Positions 1 through 5,290 of a DNA stretch of 5,290 nt are shown in pieces. Both the position numbers and the translations under genes were made by a program. The stretch is from Candidatus Zipacnadia bacterium (GTDB taxonomy: Bacteria; Armatimonadota; Zipacnadia; Zipacnadales; Zipacnadaceae). The first letter of the stretch is position 1. Every line of letters starts with the position of its first letter. The notes beneath the pieces are model-generated. The model did no database searches. It had not been told where the DNA came from and saw only the letters and a program-made list of their open reading frames with translations. The stretch is taken from NCBI GenBank assembly GCA_029821515.1, contig JALGTD010000175.1:1-5290 (forward strand), given 5' to 3'.

Positions 1-1
1 G

Positions 2-751
2 CTGCTTTTCGGCGGCATCGGTCTGTTCTTCCTAATTCCCTGCCTAATCATCATTCTGGGACTGGGCTATCAACGGCGCTTGCAAGTTCTGTGGATATTC
101 CCTGGTCTGTTTGTACTGGAGTTGGCGATCCTGTGGATTGCCTTACCCCGGTATCTGCTGCCGGTGCTGCCGATTGTCACAATTAGCGCAGCCGCGGGGG
201 GTATGGTAGTTGCCCAGCGCCTGTATCAAATCCGCAGGCGTGCGCAGGCCGCCTTCGGTGTGGTTGTATTGCTTGTAGCATCTCTGGGGGTAGGTGGATA
301 CGGCTATTGGCGAGCAAACCAGCAGCAAGCAGATCCTGCGTTGGGCGCGCATATCAATGCGGCCCGCTGGATGAAAAGCGGTTTGCCTTCAGGTACTGTG
401 GTAATGGCGCACTATCCGTATGTAACGCATTTTTATAGCGACCGCCCCGTGGTGCAGATTCCGTTTGACAGTGCAGAGGCGATCAGGCATATCTGGGAGC
501 ATTATGGAGTGCATGCACTGGTGGTGCCGACGGCTTTGCCCAAGCCCCAGTGGGCTGAGGCCCTGCCCCAGAAGGAGCTATTGCAACTGGTTACTCAGGC
601 TGGGTGGGAGCCGGTGTACCGAAACGGGGGGGTCGTAAGGAACTGCTTCAGGCGCTGCTGGCCGGCGGCCAGGTCCGGAGTTGGCTCAGTGTTGAGGATA
701 ATGATTACCCCACCGGCGCCGCGTGGGCCTGTGAACACCTTCCAGCCCTGA
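2..751 (+). CDS. GT-C (ArnT/PMT-like) membrane glycosyltransferase, C-terminal part
   Basis: The frame is open from base 2 and ends at TGA 749-751, giving 249 residues; the start lies left of the window. The TTG at 80 is an internal Leu, since hydrophobic sequence continues upstream of it. Visible parts are two or three membrane helices (about residues 1-22, 28-47 and 51-66), then PRYLLPVLP at residues 49-57, a motif typical of the late helices of GT-C enzymes of the ArnT/PMT_2 type. One more helix follows (about 86-103), then an outer-face C-terminal domain. The complete enzyme encoded at 2669-4345 has the equivalent PRLLYPLAP followed by a similarly laid out tail, so the two are probably paralogues. 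The expected role is transfer of a sugar from a polyprenyl-phosphate donor to a surface acceptor; donor and acceptor are unknown. The family-like sequence ends at about YRNGGVV (near 638). The last ~37 residues are antisense to the EpsI gene and look unlike the family. Confidence 0.75.
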   Translation: MLFGGIGLFFLIPCLIIILGLGYQRRLQVLWIFPGLFVLELAILWIALPRYLLPVLPIVTISAAAGGMVVAQRLYQIRRRAQAAFGVVVLLVASLGVGGYGYWRANQQQADPALGAHINAARWMKSGLPSGTVVMAHYPYVTHFYSDRPVVQIPFDSAEAIRHIWEHYGVHALVVPTALPKPQWAEALPQKELLQLVTQAGWEPVYRNGGVVRNCFRRCWPAARSGVGSVLRIMITPPAPRGPVNTFQP

Positions 752-1233
752 TATGTCCAATTACTGGTGGTGCCGCCGGGATGGCAAAAGGCGAATGCCG
801 CCAGGCGATACTGGTCATTCTTGGTCACCCGCAGCAGGCGGGCGTGGATGGGGCCGGAGGTCGGTGAGTTCGCTGGGGGAGATACCTGGATGGGATCATC
901 AGTGACAATCAGCCAGCCCTGTGCTGGGAAGCAGCTTACCGGCGAATGAACGTTGCGCCAGTGGGTGCCGTAGATTAACGAAACGGTGACCCAGCCATCT
1001 GGGCCGGTGTAGAGGCGTTCCAGCATCTGCTCGGCGCCCAGATACTTGCGGATGAACTCGTCAACTTCACGGGATTGGCCCTGGTAGCCGGCAATCTCCA
1101 TAGGCAGCGTGGCGAAATCGGGTTCATAGGCGGCCGGGGCGGCACTTATGGCGCGAAGGCCTTCTACCGCTGCGGCAGTGAGCACCAGTATCATTATCGC
1201 CGTTAGATATCTTCGCGTAATTGGAGACATCAT
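595..1233 (-). CDS. EpsI-family exosortase-associated protein (DUF3485)
   Basis: This is a 212-residue protein with one N-terminal membrane anchor (about residues 8-30); the rest is likely outside the membrane. The family signature is visible as HSPVSC-F-P-A-Q-G-W: His96, Ser97, Pro98, Cys101, Pro103, Gly106 and Trp107. It is preceded by LP...IAGYQGQ, which resembles the LP..IGGW element near the start of the EpsI domain. EpsI proteins are encoded beside, or fused to, exosortases and are thought to assist exosortase-dependent sorting or polysaccharide export; their biochemical activity is not settled. The C-terminal half (CHPGG at 150-154, then NWTYQGWKVF) diverges from the usual motifs as I remember them. 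The start is ATGATG at 1233-1228, overlapping the exosortase stop as ATGA, which points to translational coupling. A strong GGGGAGGA lies at 1245-1238, 4 nt before the first ATG and 7 nt before the second, so Met2 at 1230 may be the real start. The 3' end overlaps the convergent glycosyltransferase by 157 bp. Confidence 0.8.
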   Translation of the reverse strand: MMSPITRRYLTAIMILVLTAAAVEGLRAISAAPAAYEPDFATLPMEIAGYQGQSREVDEFIRKYLGAEQMLERLYTGPDGWVTVSLIYGTHWRNVHSPVSCFPAQGWLIVTDDPIQVSPPANSPTSGPIHARLLRVTKNDQYRLAAFAFCHPGGTTSNWTYQGWKVFTGPRGAGGVIIILNTEPTPDLAAGQQRLKQFLTTPPFRYTGSHPA

Positions 1234-2066
1234 AGCATCCTCCCCACGGCGAACAGCCCGGCTAATCCAAACAGGAAGACAATGATTCCGGAGACACTGT
1301 GGAAGAAGCCTTCAGCCGTAGCCGGGCCGATGGTTGTGCCCAGAATGTTAGCTAACAGCGCTACGGGAAAAGCACAGGCAAATAGCAGAAGCTTCTTCCA
1401 CAGTGGTGCGACTACCAGATAAGCAAGAAGGGCGGCCAGTGCCGTCATAGCAATTGTTGACTTCAGCCCGCTGCACGGGATAGCAACCTCAAAGGTGTAG
1501 ATTGGCGTGTGGATAAGGGTGCCTTCGATGTCGACGATCACCCCGATGGCCACCACCGCATGTCCGGCCAATTGCGCTGAGAATAGTTGGAGCGGCTGGG
1601 CGACCTGCTCGACCAGGATTCGGCCCAGGGGCACCATAAACACCAGAAAACTGATAGGGAAGAACAGCACCAGGCCCCAATTGCGCCCTCCCAGCCATAT
1701 AACTAGCCCGAAGATCGTAGCAACCAGGGCAAAGCCGGAGGGGAAATGGACATCGGCGAAGCTGGCGGCAAGATGCAGTAGCAGCGCCCCGACAAGTATT
1801 GTTATCCCCCAACTGAAGTTCTCGCGAGGCAACCGGGAGAGCTTCTCGCGCAGCCGCCAGATCAGATAGCCACTAATGATCGGGATCAGAAAACCGTGTC
1901 CATAGTAGGAGCTGTCCCACCAGCGTTCCACCATCCAGATCATATAGTGAGCATAGGCCAGCAGTACGGCCGCGGCTAAGACGACTAACTGGATTTGAGA
2001 GAGAGGTCGGTCGACTACTTGTTCGCCTGTAGCGCGGTAAGTTTGATTGGCTGGCGAAGTCTTCAT
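1230..2066 (-). CDS. Exosortase (XrtA/EpsH superfamily) lacking the conserved Arg
   Basis: This is a 278-residue polytopic membrane protein with about eight predicted helices after a polar 20-residue N-terminus. Exosortases cut PEP-CTERM-type sorting tails and probably transfer the protein to another acceptor, using a conserved Cys, Arg and His. Visible family features are SYYGHGFLIP (residues 53-62), the catalytic Cys198 in AIPCSGLKS, the ANxx element at 239-240, and GFFHSVSG with His256. The ANxxR motif reads ANILG here: codon 1338-1340 is GGC (Gly243), not Arg. Asn240 to His256 is only 16 residues, against about 24 in family sequences I remember, which suggests that about eight residues including Arg are missing. 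It may be inactive, altered in mechanism, or a sequence error. It lies 2 nt after the zinc-ribbon gene with no clear Shine-Dalgarno, so coupled translation is likely, and overlaps the EpsI gene by 4 nt. Family assignment is firm; activity is uncertain. Confidence 0.88.
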   Translation of the reverse strand: MKTSPANQTYRATGEQVVDRPLSQIQLVVLAAAVLLAYAHYMIWMVERWWDSSYYGHGFLIPIISGYLIWRLREKLSRLPRENFSWGITILVGALLLHLAASFADVHFPSGFALVATIFGLVIWLGGRNWGLVLFFPISFLVFMVPLGRILVEQVAQPLQLFSAQLAGHAVVAIGVIVDIEGTLIHTPIYTFEVAIPCSGLKSTIAMTALAALLAYLVVAPLWKKLLLFACAFPVALLANILGTTIGPATAEGFFHSVSGIIVFLFGLAGLFAVGRML

Positions 2067-2068
2067 AG

Positions 2069-2653
2069 CTAGTCGGTGTTGTTAGAGGACGACGAGCTGT
2101 GGCTGCGCTTGACCTTGCCCGATGAGTGCCTTCGCCAGCGGCGCCAGAAGCCTTCGCGGAATAGATAAACTACAGCTCCCAGGGCAGCTCCGGCTGCCAG
2201 GACCGCTATCAACGGTACCAGTCCCCCGCCCTTCTCGGCAAGTTCACGCCCCAGTGCAGCCAGTGCTGTCCAGATTGTTGCTAAGGCCAGGCCTAATCGC
2301 TGGATCAGCGAGTCGGGCAGTTGCTGGCCTGTGGATAGGCTGTGGCTGGCTAGCCCGGTGATGACCAGATTGAGCACAGAAGCCAGGAAGAGGGCCAGGA
2401 AACTGCCGACGAGGGCGAACTTGAGCAGCTTTTTCCAATCTGGCCGCTTCGATTTGGACTTACGCCGGACCCGCCAGCTACCTGACCAATCGGCGCCGCA
2501 GTACGGGCAGACTTTGGCTGTTACCGGAATTTCGGCACCGCAGTAGCAGGTGCGCACCTGTTTGCGCCCACAGTAGGGACATATCTGCACCCCGCTGTCC
2601 AGGATAGCGCCGCAGTGGTAACATTCTTGCTGTGTGTCAGCATCAGTAGCCAA
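2069..2653 (-). CDS. Double zinc-ribbon membrane protein of unknown function
   Basis: This is a 194-residue protein that I do not recognise beyond its architecture. Two zinc ribbons open it. The first is Cys11-x2-Cys14 with Cys25-x2-Cys28. The second is Cys36-x-Cys38 with Cys49-x2-Cys52, so its first knuckle is CxC instead of CxxC. A basic linker (about 61-78) leads to a membrane helix (about 79-101), an amphipathic stretch (about 112-141), a second helix (about 145-165), a basic segment rich in Trp and Arg (166-175), and a Ser-rich polar tail (about 176-194). The positive flanks suggest that both ends are cytoplasmic. The start is TTG at 2653: an in-frame TGA lies only 9 nt upstream, and no other start codon precedes the cysteines. 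The preceding sequence offers only a weak AAGA as ribosome site. It sits 15 nt after the glycosyltransferase stop and 2 nt before the exosortase, so it is part of the operon. A scaffold, regulatory or quality-control role for the sorting machinery is possible but unproven. Confidence 0.75.
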   Translation of the reverse strand: MATDADTQQECYHCGAILDSGVQICPYCGRKQVRTCYCGAEIPVTAKVCPYCGADWSGSWRVRRKSKSKRPDWKKLLKFALVGSFLALFLASVLNLVITGLASHSLSTGQQLPDSLIQRLGLALATIWTALAALGRELAEKGGGLVPLIAVLAAGAALGAVVYLFREGFWRRWRRHSSGKVKRSHSSSSSNNTD

Positions 2654-2668
2654 TGTCTTGTATCACGC

Positions 2669-4345
2669 TCACTCGCCTACATCTGGAATCGATGGTTCGA
2701 GTTGCTCAGAGATGGTTGGAGCAGCCCGGGGAGTCTTGTGGAATAGTACCCAGGTTCCGTCACCAATTCGCTTCCAAACGACGAATCCATAGTACGGTGC
2801 TACCTCTCGGGCTATTGCTTGTCGCCACAGGCCTGTCCACTCTTGAGTACGTTCGGGTACTTGGTTGCGAGCTACCCCTGGAGTCAGCAATATCCACGGA
2901 ATCTGGCCAATCCGGTCTTGTATCCGCTGAAGATCTCCAGCGGTCTTGGGCAGCCATATAGCGGTCATGTCATTATGCCATGCCAGCAGCCAGGGTTGGT
3001 CACTTATTATCGGCTCGCCGCCCAGCTCTTTTGCCGCGCGTGCCCAATCTTGACTCTGCTCTATTGCTGGCACCTGGTCGGGACGGTGGCGGACGCTGAT
3101 AGCGAATAGCAGCGGGGTAGTATGTAGTACAAGGAGTACTCCTACCGCTAGGGCAGTATAGCGGCGTTTTTCGCGGGCCCCAAAGTCCTGGACCAGAGGC
3201 AACACAATTCGATAGAAGAAGCCGGCTGCGATTAAAGTGACGACAGGAGCCAGTGGATACAGCAGCCGCGGGGCCGGGGCGACAGCCAGCAGCATAAACA
3301 GCATCAACACAAAGATGCTGTAAAGCAGGTATCTAAGTCGTTCAAAGTCTTTTGTACTCAACGGCGCCAGCACAGCAACAAGAAAGAAGGGCGTGACGTA
3401 TACGCCTGCCACTCGCGCCAACACACCGTAGAGATTGCCAATGCCGGCGCGGAACTTCTCGTAGATTTCCACCGGATGGATCAGAACGTAAGTAAGCGGG
3501 CCAGTGAGCTTTTCCGGCAGCGAACGATGCAAGGTCATGCCAGGGTTTGTTCGGGTATTCATTGTAATCTCATACCAGCGCCAGGTGAAGAAGGGGTTGC
3601 CACTAACCCGGAAAGTCCGGTAACACCACGGCGATATCGTAAGTAGGAAGATAGCGACAACCACCAGGACGACCTTGATTCGCTCGTGGCGCTGGGTGGT
3701 GAAGTACAGATAGATCAGTACCGGGATGAGCACCGCCGCCCAGATATACTTGGTCAGGTAAATGAGCGCCAACAGTAGGCCGGTGGCCCCGGCCAGAATC
3801 AAGTGGTAGTCGCGGTGCCGGGCATATTGGTACAGGATCATAAACAGAGCAATGAACCACAGTGATAGCAGGCATACTTCCAGGCCGGAGATAGCATATC
3901 CCAGTATCTCAATATTGGTGAAATGCAGGCCCGCTGCCAGCCACGCGGCTCGCTGGTCGAAGATCCAACAGGTAAACAGGAAGACAAGCGGGACAGTAAG
4001 TAGGAAGGGGATTCCGCTGGCCAGCGCTGCCGCCCGGTCGTTGGTGCCGATCAGTCGCATAATCAGGGAAGTAAACCAGGGATGGAGGGGGGGATAGCTA
4101 AGGTCGGGATGATGTGCCAGACTGGAATTGCGCAGAAGGCTCAGCGGTTTGATGAAGTTAGTGGTGAATCCTTCGCCCTGGGCCAGATTCTGGGCGATTT
4201 GGGCGTAGTCCATGGCGTTTTCATTGGTAAGGCCGTGAAACTGGCCGGCCATGAAGATCAAATAGAGGAATATTAAAGCCAGGGCTATGAGAGCGTAGGT
4301 AATAAGGCGGGGAGCTCGCTGTTGCCACGTTATGTTTGCTCTCAT
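2669..4345 (-). CDS. ArnT/PMT-like GT-C membrane glycosyltransferase, first gene of the exosortase operon
   Basis: This is a complete 558-residue polytopic enzyme. The first helix is at about 14-33, followed by the outer-loop motif with Asp46 in MDYAQIAQNLAQGEG (residues 45-59), the usual catalytic-base position in GT-C enzymes that use polyprenyl-phosphate sugars. Further family-like elements are YPPLHP (84-89), SGLE (153-156), SPWCYR (238-243) followed by SGNPFF (248-253), and PRLLYPLAP (359-367). About a dozen helices end near residue 406, and a C-terminal domain of about 150 residues follows, probably outside the membrane. The expected reaction is transfer of a lipid-linked sugar to a protein, lipid or glycan at the outer face of the membrane; the substrate cannot be read from sequence. 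The start is ATG 4345-4343, with GGGAG at 4358-4354, 8 nt upstream. It leads the cluster with the zinc-ribbon protein, exosortase and EpsI genes, which suggests glycosylation of a sorted surface protein or assembly of an exopolysaccharide. Confidence 0.85.
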   Translation of the reverse strand: MRANITWQQRAPRLITYALIALALIFLYLIFMAGQFHGLTNENAMDYAQIAQNLAQGEGFTTNFIKPLSLLRNSSLAHHPDLSYPPLHPWFTSLIMRLIGTNDRAAALASGIPFLLTVPLVFLFTCWIFDQRAAWLAAGLHFTNIEILGYAISGLEVCLLSLWFIALFMILYQYARHRDYHLILAGATGLLLALIYLTKYIWAAVLIPVLIYLYFTTQRHERIKVVLVVVAIFLLTISPWCYRTFRVSGNPFFTWRWYEITMNTRTNPGMTLHRSLPEKLTGPLTYVLIHPVEIYEKFRAGIGNLYGVLARVAGVYVTPFFLVAVLAPLSTKDFERLRYLLYSIFVLMLFMLLAVAPAPRLLYPLAPVVTLIAAGFFYRIVLPLVQDFGAREKRRYTALAVGVLLVLHTTPLLFAISVRHRPDQVPAIEQSQDWARAAKELGGEPIISDQPWLLAWHNDMTAIWLPKTAGDLQRIQDRIGQIPWILLTPGVARNQVPERTQEWTGLWRQAIAREVAPYYGFVVWKRIGDGTWVLFHKTPRAAPTISEQLEPSIPDVGE

Positions 4346-4408
4346 TATTAGCTCTCCCGGAGCTGAAGTAGGTTTGTTTTTGGCTGTTTTCGCGCTGGCT
4401 GGGTTATC

Positions 4409-4486
4409 CCGGCCCTGTCAAGTTCAAGTGACCTGCCAGAGGGAAACAGAGCCATATTTGGCTTTACCCTCAGGCTTGTAGGCCGG
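4409..4486 (-). other. Potential three-way-junction RNA structure between spoVS and the exosortase operon
   Basis: Read on the minus strand, CCGGCC (4486-4481) can pair with GGCCGG (4414-4409) to close the element. Inside, GCC-T-GAGGG (4475-4467) pairs with CCCTC-T-GGC (4443-4435), leaving one T-T mismatch, and is topped by AGCC/GGCT (4463-4460 with 4453-4450). A small hairpin GTCA/TGAC (4432-4429 with 4420-4417) follows. The layout is that of a folded leader about 60 nt upstream of the glycosyltransferase start, or of a 3' element of the spoVS transcript. No U-tract follows, so it is not a standard intrinsic terminator. I could not match it to a known riboswitch class. The pairing is visible; the function is inference. 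Confidence 0.35.
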
Positions 4487-4498
4487 TGGGGTTTGTGC

Positions 4499-4762
4499 TC
4501 ACTGACGTGGCTCAATGAACAGTTTGATAGCCGTCCGCTCATTATCGTCTATGGTTACATCAATGAAGGCTGGGTAGCAGAGTAAGTCTATCCCTGATGG
4601 CGCCAGGAAACCACGGGCAATCGCCAGCGCCTTAATGGCCTGGTTGAGAGCGCCCGCCCCGATGGTCTGCACTTCGCAGGAGTTCTCTTCTCTAATCGTG
4701 CCGGCTATGGCTCCCGCGACCTTGTTGGGATCGGATTTGGACCCTACTCTGAGCAGGCTCAT
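4499..4762 (-). CDS. spoVS: Stage V sporulation protein S (SpoVS)
   Basis: This is an 87-residue small soluble protein of the usual SpoVS length (about 86). It matches the family almost throughout: an N-terminal LRVGSKSDPNKVAGAIAG (residues 4-21), the core GAGALNQAIKALAIARGF, then APSGIDL, and an ERTAIKLFIEPR ending. The fold is small and Alba-like. In Bacillus, SpoVS affects asymmetric septation and late sporulation; in non-sporulating bacteria it is likely a general nucleic-acid-associated or developmental regulator. The start at 4762 is chosen over the in-frame ATG at 4843 because it begins at the family N-terminus and has GGGGGAG at 4774-4768, 5 nt upstream; the 27 extra upstream residues do not resemble the family. 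It lies 169 nt after ymdB in the same orientation, the order known from Bacillus. Its own promoter candidate lies in that gap. Confidence 0.95.
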   Translation of the reverse strand: MSLLRVGSKSDPNKVAGAIAGTIREENSCEVQTIGAGALNQAIKALAIARGFLAPSGIDLLCYPAFIDVTIDDNERTAIKLFIEPRQ

Positions 4763-4767
4763 CGCTA

Positions 4768-4774
4768 CTCCCCC
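4768..4774 (-). promoter_or_regulatory. Strong ribosome binding site of spoVS
   Basis: GGGGGAG lies 5 nt before the ATG at 4762. It decides the spoVS start against the longer reading frame that opens at 4843. Confidence 0.75.
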
Positions 4775-4801
4775 TTTGTGTGATGTCTTGTGCAGATGTG
4801 A

Positions 4802-4829
4802 ATTATCGTAATGGCAGTGATACTGTCTA
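4802..4829 (-). promoter_or_regulatory. Candidate housekeeping-sigma promoter for spoVS
   Basis: On the minus strand TAGACA (4829-4824, five of six matches to TTGACA) is separated by 16 nt from GATAAT (4807-4802, five of six matches to TATAAT). Transcription would begin near 4795 and leave a leader of about 30 nt before the spoVS ATG. In Bacillus, spoVS is known to depend on sigma-H; I did not see a convincing sigma-H site here. The assignment rests on consensus matching only. Confidence 0.4.
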
Positions 4830-4914
4830 TGATTGCTCTGCAATTGCCGCTACTGGCGTACCTGGCTTGAGTTGCGATGCCAATATTTCGTAATGGTCAC
4901 AATTGCTACTGTGG
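4806..4914. repeat. Pair of short direct repeats in the ymdB-spoVS gap
   Basis: TCGTAATGG occurs at 4806-4814 and again at 4888-4896. Each copy is followed by a CAATTGC/CTACTG module: CAATTGCCGCTACTGG at 4841-4856 and CAATTGCTACTGTGG at 4900-4914. The right pair is compact and the left pair is spread out, as if a duplicated unit had gained or lost sequence. The left TCGTAATGG abuts the candidate -10 of the spoVS promoter, so an operator role is possible, but chance is not excluded. An imperfect inverted repeat, AATATTTCG (4882-4890) and CGGAATATT (4922-4930), lies in the same gap. Confidence 0.3.
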
Positions 4915-4931
4915 TCTGTTGCGGAATATTG

Positions 4932-5290
4932 CTATTCGTAAGTGATATCTATTCGCTGTATTGTCTGGGCGAGCCCGGTTTGGAGATTACATTCTATCAC
5001 TACGCCTGATATTAGACAAGGCCCTGTCTTGGGTACAACGAATTGCTGAGGCCGACCGGTGAGAAATTTCTTGATGATGATCTGCTTGTCAACACCAATA
5101 ACAGTATCGCGCGGGCCAGTCATTCCACAGTCGGTGATATAGGCTGTGCCCCCCTCCAGGATCTTCTCATCGCTGCTCTGGACGTGGGTGTGGGTGCCGA
5201 GTACGGCGGTCACACGTCCATCCAGGAAGTAGCCCATAGCCTGCTTCTCAGAGGTGGCTTCGGCGTGGAAGTCTACTACGATCAAGTCTG
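4932..5290 (-). CDS. ymdB: YmdB-family metallophosphoesterase, C-terminal part
   Basis: This is the C-terminal 118 residues of a protein usually about 260 long; the beginning lies beyond the right edge. The frame is open through 5290, and the TTG at 5285 is an internal Leu after an Asp codon. YmdB is a cytoplasmic two-metal phosphodiesterase reported to act on 2',3'-cyclic nucleotides and to influence biofilm and motility decisions in Bacillus. Metal ligands visible in the fragment are His8 in VDFHAEATSEK, and His33 and His35 in GTHTHVQ; their 25- and 2-residue spacing matches His150, His175 and His177 of the Bacillus protein. MTGPRDTVIGVD and the GGTAYITD element are also family features. 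The stop is TAG at 4934-4932. The following gene is spoVS, as in Bacillus, which supports both calls. Confidence 0.95.
   Translation of the reverse strand, partial: DLIVVDFHAEATSEKQAMGYFLDGRVTAVLGTHTHVQSSDEKILEGGTAYITDCGMTGPRDTVIGVDKQIIIKKFLTGRPQQFVVPKTGPCLISGVVIECNLQTGLAQTIQRIDITYE

Noticed and set aside
604..867. Plus-strand 87-residue reading frame antisense to the EpsI gene
   Set aside because: It is a shadow of a well-supported minus-strand gene and has no family resemblance of its own.
4416..4421. Perfect TTGACA (minus strand) as -35 of the exosortase operon promoter
   Set aside because: At 16-18 nt downstream the sequence is GC-rich (CCAGCG region) with no -10-like hexamer.
4395..4430. 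Resemblance to a TPP riboswitch on the minus strand (CTTGAACTTGA followed by GGGATAACCC)
   Set aside because: The essential upstream CTGAGA element appears only as CTGAGG in a different pairing context, and the downstream GTAGGGAA-type segment is missing. A c-di-GMP-I match was also considered and lacks the GCAAACC/GCAAAGC pair in proper order.
4348..4542. 64-residue minus-strand reading frame between spoVS and the glycosyltransferase
   Set aside because: It overlaps the end of spoVS, has low-complexity polar composition with no family resemblance, and occupies the region that looks like structured non-coding sequence.
4763..4843. 27-residue N-terminal extension of SpoVS starting at 4843
   Set aside because: The family N-terminus begins at the Met at 4762, which has a strong ribosome site; the extension is His-rich and unlike SpoVS.
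1..5290. PEP-CTERM-type sorting tail, CRISPR array, tRNA, insertion sequence or intrinsic terminator
   Set aside because: I looked on both strands and found no convincing example. In particular, no hairpin with a U-tract follows spoVS or EpsI, and no protein in the window ends in a sorting motif plus helix plus basic tail.

Overview
The window reads as part of a chromosome from a free-living bacterium of roughly 54% GC (estimated by eye). The order ymdB then spoVS on the minus strand at the right is the arrangement known from endospore-forming Bacillota (rny-ymdB-spoVS in Bacillus). SpoVS also occurs in Armatimonadota, Deinococcota and other groups. Exosortases are uncommon in Bacillota, so I place the source as a Clostridia- or Limnochordia-like lineage or a related deep branch, with low confidence.

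Layout. From the left edge to 751 (+) lies the C-terminal part of a GT-C/ArnT-like membrane glycosyltransferase. It converges on, and overlaps, a four-gene minus-strand cluster that reads leftward from 4345: a complete ArnT-like glycosyltransferase (4345-2669), a two-zinc-ribbon membrane protein (2653-2069), an exosortase (2066-1230) and an EpsI-family protein (1233-595). Spacings are 15 nt, 2 nt and a 4-nt ATGA overlap, so this looks like one operon. Right of it, also on the minus strand, are spoVS (4762-4499) and the C-terminal part of ymdB (from the right edge to 4932). The two largest gaps hold a candidate spoVS promoter with small repeats (4763-4931) and a potential three-way-junction RNA (4346-4498).

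How the genes may work together. Exosortases are membrane transpeptidase-like enzymes that process proteins with a C-terminal PEP-CTERM-type tail. EpsI is their usual companion. The two GT-C enzymes probably transfer lipid-linked sugars on the outer face of the membrane. The cluster therefore looks like a surface protein sorting and glycosylation, or exopolysaccharide, locus. No substrate protein with a sorting tail is in the window.

The most unusual observation is in the exosortase. The catalytic Cys and His are present, but the family's conserved Arg is absent, and the spacing suggests an in-frame loss of about eight residues around it. Other points worth a second look are the 157-bp convergent overlap containing a seven-G run, the zinc-ribbon membrane protein inside an exosortase operon, the potential structured leader, and the placement of an exosortase operon directly after ymdB-spoVS.
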